From Marsupella aquatica (taxonomy: Eukaryota > Marchantiophyta), in contig OZ316892.1 in assembly GCA_973895155.1 (NCBI GenBank), forward strand, positions 28,768,001 to 28,832,000: a stretch of 64,000 bases of DNA. Reading direction: 5' to 3'. This document shows, one piece after another, positions 35,004 through 45,215 of the stretch (position 1 is the stretch's first letter; the number at the start of each line of letters is the position of its first letter). Position numbers and translations under genes: made by a program. The notes under the pieces were generated by a model. The model was given only the letters and a program-made list of their open reading frames with translations. It was not told where the DNA came from and searched no databases.

Positions 35004-35626
35004 CATAAGCACCACAGCGTTGTTAATGGCTCAAGATTGTACAAGTGCCGTTGAATTTATACTTGCGGAGGAGTATGTCTGCAAGAACGTTAAACATCTT
35101 CTCATTAAGCAGATTCGTCTTTGGCAGGAGAGTTGAAATGTGCATCTCTACCTGAGTTTCTGCAACTCTGACCTGAAGCGTCATGAACAATTTTGAGTCC
35201 TGGTTAAATTGACCGGACTGGCTATCCCATTTTTCTTTGTAGTCGCTCGACTTTTCGGGAATTTGACTCTCATTTGGCTGCCTGCGTTTCAGCTGATAGG
35301 TTGCTTTCGGACACATGTCTTTTTCCTTCGGACATTGTTGAAACTCGTCAGTAAAATTGTACACTCAATTGAGTATTAAATATTTCGCACCAAATCCTGC
35401 GATAGTTCTTGCTTATTGCAACAGAGGCTTCCTGCTATGGATCATCGTCAATTTACTTGTGTGTCTAGCAAGGTTTAAATGAGTGGCTTTCTTGCTATTC
35501 CTTCTTTTATATCCAACTTTACAAATGTTGGTCCCCCGCAAAGCCGAGTGAAAAGAGACCTTAGTTTAGAGAAAATTTGCCTCAAATGTTCTGCATCATT
35601 TCCTTCAGACAAGGGCAATGGCTAGG
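35004..35626. other. 3' flank of SMO1
   Basis: No gene supported. It includes the presumable SMO1 3' UTR. ORFs on the minus strand at 35.0-35.4 kb have no family resemblance. Confidence 0.4.
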
Positions 35627-36368
35627 GTTTGGACTTTGGTCATCTCGTCATCAAACATTTCGCTGATATGCCGCGAATACCTTATAGTATTCTGAATTGT
35701 GAACATTGCTTGTTTGAGCTTTGATTGATAAGAAATTCTATTTGAGTTAAAGTGGGTGTTTAGGGACTTGTTGCATGTACTAGGAGGCTGAAGAGTATTG
35801 ATAGCCCAGTTTCTCAGTATTCTGAAGGTACAAGAGTCTAGACAGTAGCATGAGATGAAAAGATGCTTGAGCACTAGCTAAAGCATCCCAATTCAAGCTC
35901 CGAGCATGAGTCTTTCATGACAGTCTAAAGAGCAAGAACTTGGTAGGATTCGCTGGTTTAAGGTGGAGCTTCTTTTTTCGAGAATTCTTTGTGTTGCGGG
36001 CGATTATGTGGGTATGTCAATACATTGCCAGGTAGGTTTTAGCTCCCTGTCAACAAAGAATGTTTCTGGGAAACTGTTCAGCTGAGATGTCTCGCACATT
36101 GAATTTCAATTCTCTAATGGCAGAAACACTATTGAAAATTCCTCGTTAACCAGGAATAGGAAGCTGACGCTTGCAACAATCAGCAGTGGTTAAGACAACT
36201 TGCTTCCTAAATCGAGTTTCCACTTCTATTCGCTTCTCCTCTCAGACTAAATTTGTAAAGCAGTTGTGCCATTGGACGCAATTCTACTGAGATTCAACTA
36301 GGGGATGCAGCTTCCTTGTGGATCAATTAGAACTCTATCTCCCCAATCCTTTCTTTCGTTTCCAGGGC
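35627..36368. repeat. Dispersed repeat R, copy A
   Basis: About 740 bp aligned with 44437-45215 at roughly 75-80% identity. Shared landmarks in the same order include CATTCGCTGATATGCCGCGA, GAGTTAAAGTGGGTG, AGGAGGCTGAAGAGTATTGA, GAGACAACTTGCTTCCTAAA-type sequence and CTCTATCTCCCCAAT, ending in TTTCCAGGGC. It has no long ORF, TG...CA ends or terminal inverted repeats that I could find. It could be a non-autonomous element or a decayed duplicated segment. Confidence 0.7.
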
Positions 36369-37166
36369 GACCACCTACTGGAACTCAGGTATGGCTTGCC
36401 TCATCTGAAGTACTTCGTATGTATCTCTTCAAAGGAAATTTGGCACGATCTGCGAAGGGTAGGCATTCCATCTGTGTGGCTGACGTACGTGTGTGATTAA
36501 CTTGCAGTGGACTACTTGGTCTCTGTTTCCTAGCTGTAACTGGGATCATGGCTGGGTCAAATCGATCAGCATCTTTGAAGGATACCCAGCGTTCGATACC
36601 TTTTGGCACACTCGCAGCCAGATTGGTGTTCAGACTGTTCTGTATCTCGTGTTTGTGGTCATGTTTGGGGCGGTGGCAACAAGGGAGAAACTGCTAACTG
36701 ACCGGTTACTTCCTTCAAATTTTAGTTGACCTCATACAGCCCCTTCATACGCTTGCTATGTCTCGCCTTAGTGTGAGTGACCTACTTTGTGGTGTAACCA
36801 CTTCACCGAAGCTTCAATGCAATTTCTTTTGGGTTGAATTAGAATGTCAACTTTTTCATAGCAGAAATTGTGTCTGGCTGATCCTTCCAAGTACCTACAT
36901 GATGCGTGAAATACAGTCAGCACCACCTATGCCTCCTTTTCTCCTTTGCCGTTTCCGATTGTACTCTTGCCTTTGGTTTTCTGTGTCCTTGTCTCGGGTG
37001 ATCTGTCTATAGTCTAGGTTTATGGAATAGTATAGGTTTTGCATGAAATGCTGGTTAGGCCTCAATGTCTGTTTGTTGATTTTGAAGGTTTTTGAAGATT
37101 TTCTACTTTCGTGTTCGACTGCTTCAGTAGATAGTCGCCACGGAGAAAGAACAGAAGTGAGCAAAG
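36369..37166. other. Unassigned DNA between repeat R and duplication unit 1
   Basis: An ORF at 36493-36729 has a hydrophobic stretch ([20 protein letters not shown]) but no recognisable family and no supporting splice structure. It may be a gene relic or chance. Nothing else is seen. Confidence 0.3.
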
Positions 37167-37286
37167 CAGTAGGGGGCAAACGGGGCCAAGGAACTCCCAC
37201 CCTCATCACGACTAGCTCGGCCCCCTTCAGGCACATCGCGACTTGGCTGACTGATCACGACTCGCAACTGTTATGGCATTGCAAAT

Positions 37287-37322
37287 CGCGACTGCTACGG
37301 TATATTCCATGTAGCAGTCGCG
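37287..37322. promoter_or_regulatory. Perfect 12-bp hairpin upstream of BCCIP copy 1
   Basis: CGCGACTGCTAC (37287-37298) and GTAGCAGTCGCG (37311-37322) are perfect inverted repeats around a 12-base loop, about 235 bases before the ATG. The equivalent in unit 2 (48377-48388 and 48401-48412) keeps the structure with one mismatch. Confidence 0.6.
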
Positions 37323-37555
37323 AAGTGCTCCTTGTTACGGCATTTGCGGCAATTTAAATTTCGGAATGAGGATTTCGTTCGTGTGATGTTGGCTTATGAG
37401 AATCCTAGTTGTGTTCAGTCTCAGGTGCTGGTGTTATCTGCTTGCGTTGTCTCCTTGCCGGGGATCATTGGAGTCTTAGAAACCTCTTTCTAGGTCTGAA
37501 GGAAATTTGTATTTCAGAACAATCATCTCTGTAGTCTCCCGGGGGGTCCCAATAA

Positions 37556-39081
37556 ATGGCAAGGAAGCGCAAGGCGCACGGCAAGTCTCCTGAGAAGGGA
37601 GCGCATCTCCTCCCCTTCGAAATCCAAGGAAGAAGATGCGGAGGTCTCAACGTCGAGTAGCTCCGATCCGGGCAGTGATTTAGATTCAGAAGTGGAGGAG
37701 GACTCACCTTTGTCGTCGCCATTTCCTGACGTTGGCTTCTTTCTCTCACTCACTCCCAGCCATTTCCGTTCCTGAGAATTCTGCACTGTTTCTCTTACAA
37801 TCATTGGATTTTTTATTGTCAATAAGAACCAGGAGAACAACGTAGGGCAATCGAAACGGTGGGAAAGTCGAAGGGCTGCACTAAACAGAGCCTCAACCAT
37901 AAAAAATTTAAATCAATATCTGCATTGCTACTTTTCGGGAGATTATCCTCGAGCTTGGTTATGAAAACCTCAGAGGCACCGGAAATCATGTAAGGATGGA
38001 AAGCCGTGGATCAGAATTATGTCGATTGATTGACTAGTTTAACTCCAGTCTTGGGCAGTCAGGAATATTTCAGAACCGCTAAATTTTGAGTCAATATTGA
38101 GCAATGCCAACCCCTAATCCTCACCTATAACTAGCTTTAATAATGCCTGGTTTCGGCTCACATGTTAAGCTCCCGGCCTCAATGACCATAACAGTTATGG
38201 AGAGCCTTTTGAGTGTCTCAAAACCAATCGCTGCAAATATTACGTACACATTTTACCTGTTGAAAGTATACATTTTGCCACATTTTATCTGTTATGCAAG
38301 GTAGTAAGCTTGCCACCAATTTTGCCTCTTGAAAGTACAGACTTTGCCAGGTCCTATCTGTTATGCAAGTTGGAGCTTCGCACCAAGTCTTGGTTTGCGG
38401 AAATGTTTCCCTTGACATCTGCTCTTGGTATTTGCAGGACATTGTTGACGTCGATTTCGAGTTTTTCGACCCTAAGCCGCATGATTTCCATGGGGCGAAA
38501 GCGTTATTGCGGACTTATTTGGATGATGTCACCTGGGACATAAACGGCTTTGTGGAATTGTTCTTAGCTCAAATCACGGTCGGGAGGGTTGTTAAAACGT
38601 CAGAGGCGGAAAGCCCCATTGGTCTCATATCTACTCTCAATTTGGCAAGATACAAGGTAACCGCTCTCTCATGAGCCAATGCTAAAAAGCTGAAGACAAC
38701 GTGTTATTATACTCTGTCTTCCATTTTTCCGATCGAAGGGCTCATCTTATTTTCGGAGTTTAAAAGTATATATGTGCCGAACAAGTAAACTGTGCAAGTT
38801 ACCTAAAGTAAACAGGCCAGACCCTAACCTAGGTTCATCTGTCCTAAATATCACAAGGTTTACTGCAACATGAAGAAACATTCATGAAGGTTTGAAACAA
38901 GGCCTGTGCATCTATTCAGTGAACTCAGTTATACTTATCTGTTTTGTGTTGTTGGCAGGATAGTCCCTGTATGAAACATATCCAGCAGTATATGGACAGT
39001 AAAGCTAGTGGAAAACCGGAGGCCAAGCAACTCGAACGAAGTCCTGTAAATGTAGTGGCCTTCCTTTTTTCCAAATTCTGA
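37556..39081 (+). pseudogene. Decayed BCCIP/BCP1 gene copy
   Basis: Relic of the intact gene at 48654-51097. Exon 1 starts at the equivalent ATG (MARKRKAHGKSPEK) but has a frame-changing indel in the acidic/Ser tract, after which it soon stops. Exon 2 (38438-38656) is intact, with proper splice sites and the residues DIVDVDFEFFDPKP...TWDINGFVELFL. Exon 3 starts at 38959 normally (DSPCMKHIQQYMDSKASG), but after QLER the sequence jumps to what is intronic sequence in the intact copy, adding SPVNVVAFLFSKF and a stop at 39081. Everything downstream (exons 4-7) is missing from unit 1. No function is expected. Confidence 0.88.
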
Positions 39082-39605
39082 TTAATGAAGTGGTGGGCTG
39101 AGTGCATCCAACAGAAGCGCTCCAGAACGAGCAAACAGATACTCCAAAGAGTTTTGTGGGGTGGGTTAGTAGCCTTAGAGTCTATCTTGCCTTAACTTTA
39201 CACTGAAGTCTGGAGTACTGTTTCTTAACAAAATGACATTAAACAATCAGTCAATCGTCATAATCTGCCCTTTCTGCCTCACATGGTTACTTTGTTGTAA
39301 ATCAAGTCCCAATAGCTTCCATAATGCTGGCTACTGAAGAAATGTGGCTAGAGGGAAGACTCTTCTGTACTCCGCGGTGGCATTCAATGAAAAACAGTGT
39401 GTTATTTCCACACCTCTCAAGACAGTGTCTTATTTACACAAAGGCCTGCGGATTTTGTCAGTGTTTTGGCGTTTCCTCAGTGTGGGGACATTTGTACCTG
39501 AGTACGAGTATTGCAGTATTGGAACATATGGAAGATGCCCAAGGTGCAGGTTGGCTTTGGATCACTCATATTTCAGCCCATTCCAGTTCCAATGGGGTGT
39601 ACCTG

Positions 39606-39940
39606 CATGGAATAGGGCTGTAAGACACTACAATTGAAGGGTGCAAAGCATTTGTGTCCCTTCTTGTTTTGACTTCTGAAGTGCATGGAATAGGGCTCTA
39701 AGACAGTACAATTGAAGGGTGCAAAGCATTTGTGTCCCTTCTTGTTTTGACTTCTGAAGTGCATCCAAAGGGCAATTCTACCAGGCCTGTTTACCTTTCG
39801 CCCTTCTGCCACCAAAATTGAGATACTTATACATTTGCAGATCAGATCCAGAATCCCAAGCCTGTTTACCTTTTGCCCTTCTGCCACCAACATTGGGATA
39901 CTTATACATTTGCAGATCAGATCCAGAATCCCATCCGAAC
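39606..39940 (+). repeat. Two adjacent tandem duplications (77- and 80-bp units)
   Basis: GCATGGAATAGGGCT(G/C)TAAGAC followed by AATTGAAGGGTGCAAAGCAT occurs at about 39606 and 39683. CCTGTTTACCTTT(C/T)GCCCTT followed by ATACTTATACATTTGCAGAT occurs at about 39787 and 39868. Unit 2 of the segmental duplication has only a single copy of each, so both duplications post-date the segmental event or were lost there. Confidence 0.85.
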
Positions 39941-40080
39941 CTACTGAGAGATGCCCATAATCAGGTGCCACACCCACTTTGGCTCCCCATAATATTTGCA
40001 GATCAGATCCTGAATCCCATCCAAACCTCCTGAGAGACGCTCATAGTTAGGTGCCATGCGCACTTTTTTAATGCTCCTTG

Positions 40081-40790
40081 TTAAGGGTCGTGGGTTTTTT
40101 TTAATGCCTCTTGGCTTACCAAAGCTTGCCATGTAGGCAGCTTTCTATCTCATTATTTGTGGTCGTATTTTGGGTGTATTATATGCGCGACATTTATGGA
40201 TACAGATTTTTCAAAAACACAAATACTTCAATAGGGATAAGCTGAAGTATCCCACGGGTCGGCATATGGTCGCCTCCAATACTCCATTAAGGAAGCAGGG
40301 ACCTTAAACATATATGTTAAGGGTTGTGGGGTCTTTTTAATGCCTCTCGGCTTACCAGAGCTTGCCATGTAGGCAGCTTTATATCTCATTATTTGTGGTC
40401 ATAATTTGGGTGTATTTATATGCATGACATTTATGGATACAGATTTTTCAAAAACACAAATACTTCAATAGGAATAAGATGAAGTATCCCACGGGTTGTC
40501 CGCATATGGTCGCCTCCAATACTCCATTAACGAGGAAGCAGGGACCTTAAACACATATGTTAAGGGTTGTGGGGTTTTTTTAATGCCTCTCGGCTTACCA
40601 GAGCTTGCCATGTAGGCAGCTTTATATCTCATTATTTGTGGTCATATTTTGGGTGTATTTATATGCATGACATTTATGGATACAGATTTTTCAAAAACAC
40701 AAATACTTCAATAGGGATAAGATGAAGTATCCTGCGGGTCGGCATAAGGTCGCCTCCAATACTCTGGAAGCAGGGACCTTAAACATATAC
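40081..40790 (+). repeat. Three tandem copies of a ~240-bp unit
   Basis: Copies start at 40081, 40317 and 40560 with TTAAGGGT(C/T)GTGGG and share GGCTTACCA(A/G)AGCTTGCCAT, ATCTCATTATTTGTGGTC, CAAAAACACAAATACTTCAA and GGTCGCCTCCAATACTC. Identity is above 90%, so the array is young or being homogenised. It is absent at the equivalent place in unit 2. Confidence 0.93.
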
Positions 40791-41413
40791 ATAATAGTTA
40801 CTAGGCAGGTGGTGTGGTTGTTGGGCAGTTGGGTGCTACGACAACCAACCAGGCAACACAGTGGCAGTCCAGTCCAGTCCAGTTGAGAGGAACTAGAAGT
40901 ACTACTACAGGACCTACGCAGCAGTACATACACAAGAACAGTGTCTCCACATGTGACGATCCGCTTACAATTGGGATTTTAGGGTTTAGGGTGATCGATG
41001 CAAAGGCCTTCGCCGGTCGGATTTCGAGCGAGGAGATGGTGTGGTAGAAGCGATGGGTAGAGGAAGGGGCAGGCAGCAGAGAGAGGCCGACAGGGATGGA
41101 GGGAGGATACTGAGAAAGATACTGAGGAGCAGGAAGAGGGTTCGATCCAGTCGATGCCATCGATCGATCTTCATCAATCATGATCGAGAATCGGTCGATC
41201 GATCGACCCATTTATTTCCAGATCGGTCTTGGACGGGACAGCTCATGCGAATGGAGGGCTGGATGAGTGGGCTGGGGAATAGAATCAGGAGCACTTCGCT
41301 GATGTGTGGTTTCTCCTCTCATTCTGTGTGTGTCTCTCTCGCGAGGCGTGTGTCTGTATTGAATGTGTGTGTGCTACTGGGAGAGCGGGTAAGCTGCCGA
41401 TACCAACACAACA

Positions 41414-42988
41414 ATGGTGTTGCCAAGACAACGCTCAAAAAAACGCCGCCGGGTTGATCCGACTTTGATATCACAGGCACCAGACCCATTGCCTTACAGT
41501 CCCGAGGATAATTTTTTTGAACTGCCAGAGTCCTATCTCGAAGACTTTAGTCTTCTCATTGATGTTCGGCTGCTATTTTGTCGCAAACAATTTCATGCGC
41601 TTTTCAAATTCCTAAACTCTGCACTACATACTCGGAGAGTTAACCCACCGAGGTGGACAAATCCCTACACACTTGGTTGGATTCTTGGATCCCCAGGGAC
41701 TGGCAAGTCTACTACTGTCCTTGCCTTCTTATGGACCCTGAGCCGGGAGATGTGGGCTTTTACTTGGTTACATCTCGAGGATGGAGAGCTGTGTTGTGTG
41801 CAGGTTGAGGGCAGTGAAAAGAGGACTCTCATCAGTCTTGAGTCAGGCAGAAGGCTGCGTACCTTGCTAGATACATTTCTAGGTCAGGTACACAACAACC
41901 AGCGGCACGTTGTATTCCTTGATGGTTTTACGGCTGATTACAAGACTCTTTATTCGATTTGTAGAGCCTGGCTTAAGAACAATTATGAAATGCATCGATT
42001 AGTGATTGTCTGCTCTCTGTCACATCGTGGCAAGAATTCTGAAGCGACGGATGCAAGATTGCAATGTAAAGAGTTCTTGCTTGATTCCTGGACGAAGGAA
42101 CAGTACATCGAAGCTGTGAAGGAAGACAAGTTCTATGATAATGCCAGACTCAATTTAGATGCAACAGGACCAGCCAGGGGCATCTCTCGTCAAGAATTGG
42201 TGGACTCTAAGTTCTATTTTGCAGGTGGTTCCTGCCGCTATATGTTTGGATTCTCAACAAAGATGGTAATTGAGTCCATTGACATAGCACTTAGCGCTGT
42301 TCGTGATATCGTGCCATACATTGAGGGCACCATAGGACTTCGCTCAGACGGGGCTGTGAACCGCCTCTTCAGTTGTTACCATCCCATGGGAATAAGAACA
42401 ACGACTGCAATTGTCAGCCGTTATGCTGCAACAGAACTGGCAGTGCTACGGGGGCCACGGTTGATCGACCGCCTTGCTCAGTGTCTCAGTGAACACCTTA
42501 ATCCTGCTATGGACGGGTGGTTATTCGAAATGAGGTTTTTCTCCAGAATCAGCCGCGAAGGTGTCACTGTTTATGTTGATGGCGAAGTACTTGAAACCTT
42601 GCCTAGGGCATACGTTGATCGGGTTGACACCTCCAACATCGAATCTGTTCCGGATAATGCTGTGTGGTGGAAACCTCAGATGTGGAATCAAGGTGGTTAT
42701 GATGCAGTGTTTGTGGATAAGTCAAATAATACAGTACTTTTCATCCAATTGACGATTGCTGCAAGACACACATTCAAAATAGATCAGTTTTACAGGCTGC
42801 TCACTCAATTAAAGGACCACATGGAGATCAGAGTGATGGAGATTTTCTTCTTGTCTCCTAAAGGCATCAGGCCTAAAATCTCTCAAGTCAGTGGACACGG
42901 CTTGTTGGATCCATTTGATGGTTGGCAGAAGGGTGGAGAAAAGGATGCTGTGAAGAACGGCTGGGTCGACTTCTCATTTGAGTCATGA
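41414..42988 (+). CDS. P-loop NTPase/nuclease of Crinkler-RHS type, intronless
   Basis: 524 residues in one exon. A basic cluster near the N-terminus (SKKRRRV, 8-14) could be a nuclear localisation signal. Residues about 45-330 form a STAND/AAA-like NTPase domain, with Walker A GSPGTGKST (92-100), Walker B region HVVFLDGF (165-172) and a sensor-like IVCSLSHR (198-205). The C-terminal part (about 410-470) has a Trp-rich approach (VWWKPQ), then GYDAVFVD (Asp430) and FIQLTIAARHTF. This is the D...Q-x-T...H pattern of the PD-(D/E)XK-like nuclease in RHS and Crinkler-type proteins. That class is known from trypanosomes, oomycetes, chytrids and scattered free-living eukaryotes, and is thought to derive from transposons. 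Its role here (defence, nuclear effector-like or domesticated element) is unknown. It sits just beyond the promoter-like end of duplication unit 1. The family assignment is from motif pattern only. The ATG at 41414 is the first in frame. Confidence 0.7.
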   Translation: MVLPRQRSKKRRRVDPTLISQAPDPLPYSPEDNFFELPESYLEDFSLLIDVRLLFCRKQFHALFKFLNSALHTRRVNPPRWTNPYTLGWILGSPGTGKSTTVLAFLWTLSREMWAFTWLHLEDGELCCVQVEGSEKRTLISLESGRRLRTLLDTFLGQVHNNQRHVVFLDGFTADYKTLYSICRAWLKNNYEMHRLVIVCSLSHRGKNSEATDARLQCKEFLLDSWTKEQYIEAVKEDKFYDNARLNLDATGPARGISRQELVDSKFYFAGGSCRYMFGFSTKMVIESIDIALSAVRDIVPYIEGTIGLRSDGAVNRLFSCYHPMGIRTTTAIVSRYAATELAVLRGPRLIDRLAQCLSEHLNPAMDGWLFEMRFFSRISREGVTVYVDGEVLETLPRAYVDRVDTSNIESVPDNAVWWKPQMWNQGGYDAVFVDKSNNTVLFIQLTIAARHTFKIDQFYRLLTQLKDHMEIRVMEIFFLSPKGIRPKISQVSGHGLLDPFDGWQKGGEKDAVKNGWVDFSFES

Positions 42989-43947
42989 ATACAACCGGAG
43001 CCTTCACAGATTTCGGGTTTACATTCACAGGTGATATGTCTACTGGTTTCTTGCCGCGGATGGGGTTTTCTGATTTTCTTGTGTAAGATTTGTGGCTGGT
43101 ACTGTTTACTTACTTTATGGGGATTATCCTTATCCTTCTGCTTTGTTCTGTGTTATTTAAATCTCTGAGAAATAATCTTTTGAGAAAGGAAGACGTCGGA
43201 CTTGTTCAATCGATGGGACGTGGCTCCCTTATTGGATTGCTTAAGAATCTGCCTCCCTTCAACGCTTTGTATCACAACTTCAGTGGGCCGATTCCTAATT
43301 TTGGTGACTTCCAGGCCAGTCTGACGATGGCTTCATTTTGGGGGAAATCCTGGCCTGTGCGGAGGGATTCTTGGGCCCCAACGACTCTGTCCAGTTGAAG
43401 TAGCGTCGCCAATCATTGCAACGGTTTTGAATGTCCCCTTGTGTGGGTAGTGCAAGGACACTGGAGATTCAGGCACTAAGAGCCTTGGCAGGGAGTGTCT
43501 AGCCGTTAATGTCATCTCTCATAATTGTCCTTAGTGCAAACCTGTCTCCTCAGAATTTGGCGAACGTTTTCAATGTTTTTTTTTAATTCTCTTTGTTCAA
43601 GTAGCACGAGTCAATCCTGAGGGAGTACTTGGCAAATTTTGGCCATTTGCCTATAGATTATTAATTTCGAATCCGGCCCACTGGGTGCTCATTTGCTGGG
43701 TTAGTATACTGCAGCCTATTTAATGCCGTTTTGTCATTCATTATTCAGTAATTCATTCGGTAGAAGGACTTTTTTCTACATTCTCATCCAACCCTAAACA
43801 TGATTAGAGGATAGTGCCCGATTCGCAATTTCTCTAAAGACTACTAAGTACACCAGGAAATGCTCGCCATTCCTCATATTCGTGAGGAAGAATTTTAGCG
43901 TTGAGTAGACTCCAATTGTTGCAAGGAGAAAGCCAGTGAGGCAGGAA
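42989..43947. other. 3' flank of the NTPase gene
   Basis: No supported gene. A short ORF at 43090-43398 begins with a hydrophobic segment (FTYFMGIILILLLCSVLF) but has no recognised family and may simply be 3' UTR. Confidence 0.35.
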
Positions 43948-44418
43948 ATGTCGTCTAGCCGTCCACGCATGGATGTGCCGGCAGATGTGCGAAGCACTAA
44001 CGATGGATCAGACGCGGACGATTACTCGAGGACAGCTACTCTCGGTAATTCTAAGCAGAAACTTTTCTCCATGGTCAAAGGCGACGGGGAGGACAGTTAC
44101 AGTCGCAACTCGAAGATTCAATTGGCTCTCGCCAGGGTGCTGGAGGGAGCTCTGCATGACGCCCTTGAGAAAGTTATTCTTCCCTCTGATGGGCGCCCCG
44201 TAGTTGCCGCTGATCTCGGCAGCTCTTCGGGTCCTAACTCAATCGACGTCGTAGCAGATATATTTGGCAAGTTGAGAAAACGCCTGCCCGAAGATGCGAC
44301 GTTCCAGGCTTATTTCAACGATCTGCCATCGAACGACTTCAACAATCTATTCCAGTTGTTGAGCGATGATAGCAGAGCGAAGAATTTCAACGCAGCTGGT
44401 GTACCGGGGTCATTTTAA
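43948..44418 (+). pseudogene. SABATH methyltransferase, 5' fragment
   Basis: SABATH enzymes methylate carboxyl groups of salicylate, benzoate, jasmonate and similar acids with S-adenosylmethionine. The fragment has the family's N-terminal order: MVKGDGEDSYSRNSKIQ (substrate/SAM-contact region), VVAADLGSSSGPNSIDVV (SAM-binding motif I), FQAYFNDLPSNDFNNLF and GVPGSF. In complete members GVPGSF continues into a Y-x-RLFP segment. Here the reading frame ends immediately with TAA at 44416, and repeat R (copy B) begins within 20 bases. The C-terminal two thirds (a usual length is about 360-390 residues) is not found nearby. No splice donor fits this point. The gene was most likely cut by insertion or rearrangement. 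The ATG at 43948 follows a non-ATG in-frame codon at 43936. Confidence 0.8.
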
Positions 44419-44436
44419 TCTTTAGTTTCTGTCTGG

Positions 44437-45215
44437 ACTTTTGGTCAGCTTGTCACCGAACATTCGCTGATATGCCGCGACTAACTTTATCTTTTTTGAA
44501 TTGTGAACATTGCTTATTTGAGCTTGTTGACTTCGAATGATAGAAAATATATTTTTGAGTTAAAGTGGGTGTGTAGGACTTTGTTGCATGTCCTAGGAGG
44601 CTGAAGAGTATTGATCGCCCAATTTCTCAGTTTACTGTGAAGGTACAAGATTCTAGAAAGTAGTATGAGATAAAAAGGTCCTTCAGCTCTAGCTGAGGCA
44701 TCCCCCTCCAAGCTCCGAGCGTGAGTTTTTCACATATTGACAGATCTAAAGAGCAAGAATTTGGTAGGGTTCACCGCATTAAGGTTGAGCTTCTTTAATC
44801 GATTGTGTTACGGCCGATTATGTGCGAATGTGAATATATTGCCCAGATAGGTTTAGCTTCTAGGAAACTGATGCAGCTGAGATGTCCCGCACATTGGAGA
44901 CGGAATTTTAGATCTAGAATTCTGTAATGGCAGAAACGTATTGAAAATTCTTCGTTAATGAGGGATAGGAAGCTGACGCATGAAACAATCAGCATTGGTA
45001 CAATCACGTACAATCAATAGCATACAAGTTGAGACAACTTGCTTCCTAAATCAAGTAAGCTCTTCCAGTGTGACGAAAACTGGGTGCTTCTCTACTCTTT
45101 GCAAAGCGGCTGTGACATTGGACGAAATTTTATTGAGATTCAACTAAGGATGCAGATTCCTTGTGGATACTTACGACTCTATCTCCCCAATGGACTCTTT
45201 GGTTTCCAGGGCTTC
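44437..45215. repeat. Dispersed repeat R, copy B
   Basis: This copy starts directly at the break in the SABATH gene and ends at TTTCCAGGGC near 45215. See copy A for shared landmarks. The two copies lie in the same orientation, 8.8 kb apart. Confidence 0.7.

Larger units (their letters stand above)
37167..41350 (+). repeat. Segmental duplication, unit 1
   Basis: Direct duplicate of about 48257-53573. Aligned landmarks run in the same order. They start with the AGTAGGGGGCAA start, the CGCGACTGCTAC hairpin, BCCIP exon 1, exon 2 and the start of exon 3. The GAAATGTGGCTAGAGGGAAG region, the GGCAGGTGGTGTGGTTGTTG region and the GATCGATC-rich block ending in TCTCTCGCGAGGCGTGTGTC follow. The offset changes from about 11.1 kb to 10.8, 12.8 and 12.2 kb along the way, showing indels. 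Unit 1 lacks the middle and end of the BCCIP gene and has gained other repeats. Confidence 0.85.

Noticed and set aside
36305-36729. ORFs with a hydrophobic segment after repeat R copy A
   Set aside because: They are interrupted by stops in every candidate joined frame and resemble no known family; treated as unassigned.
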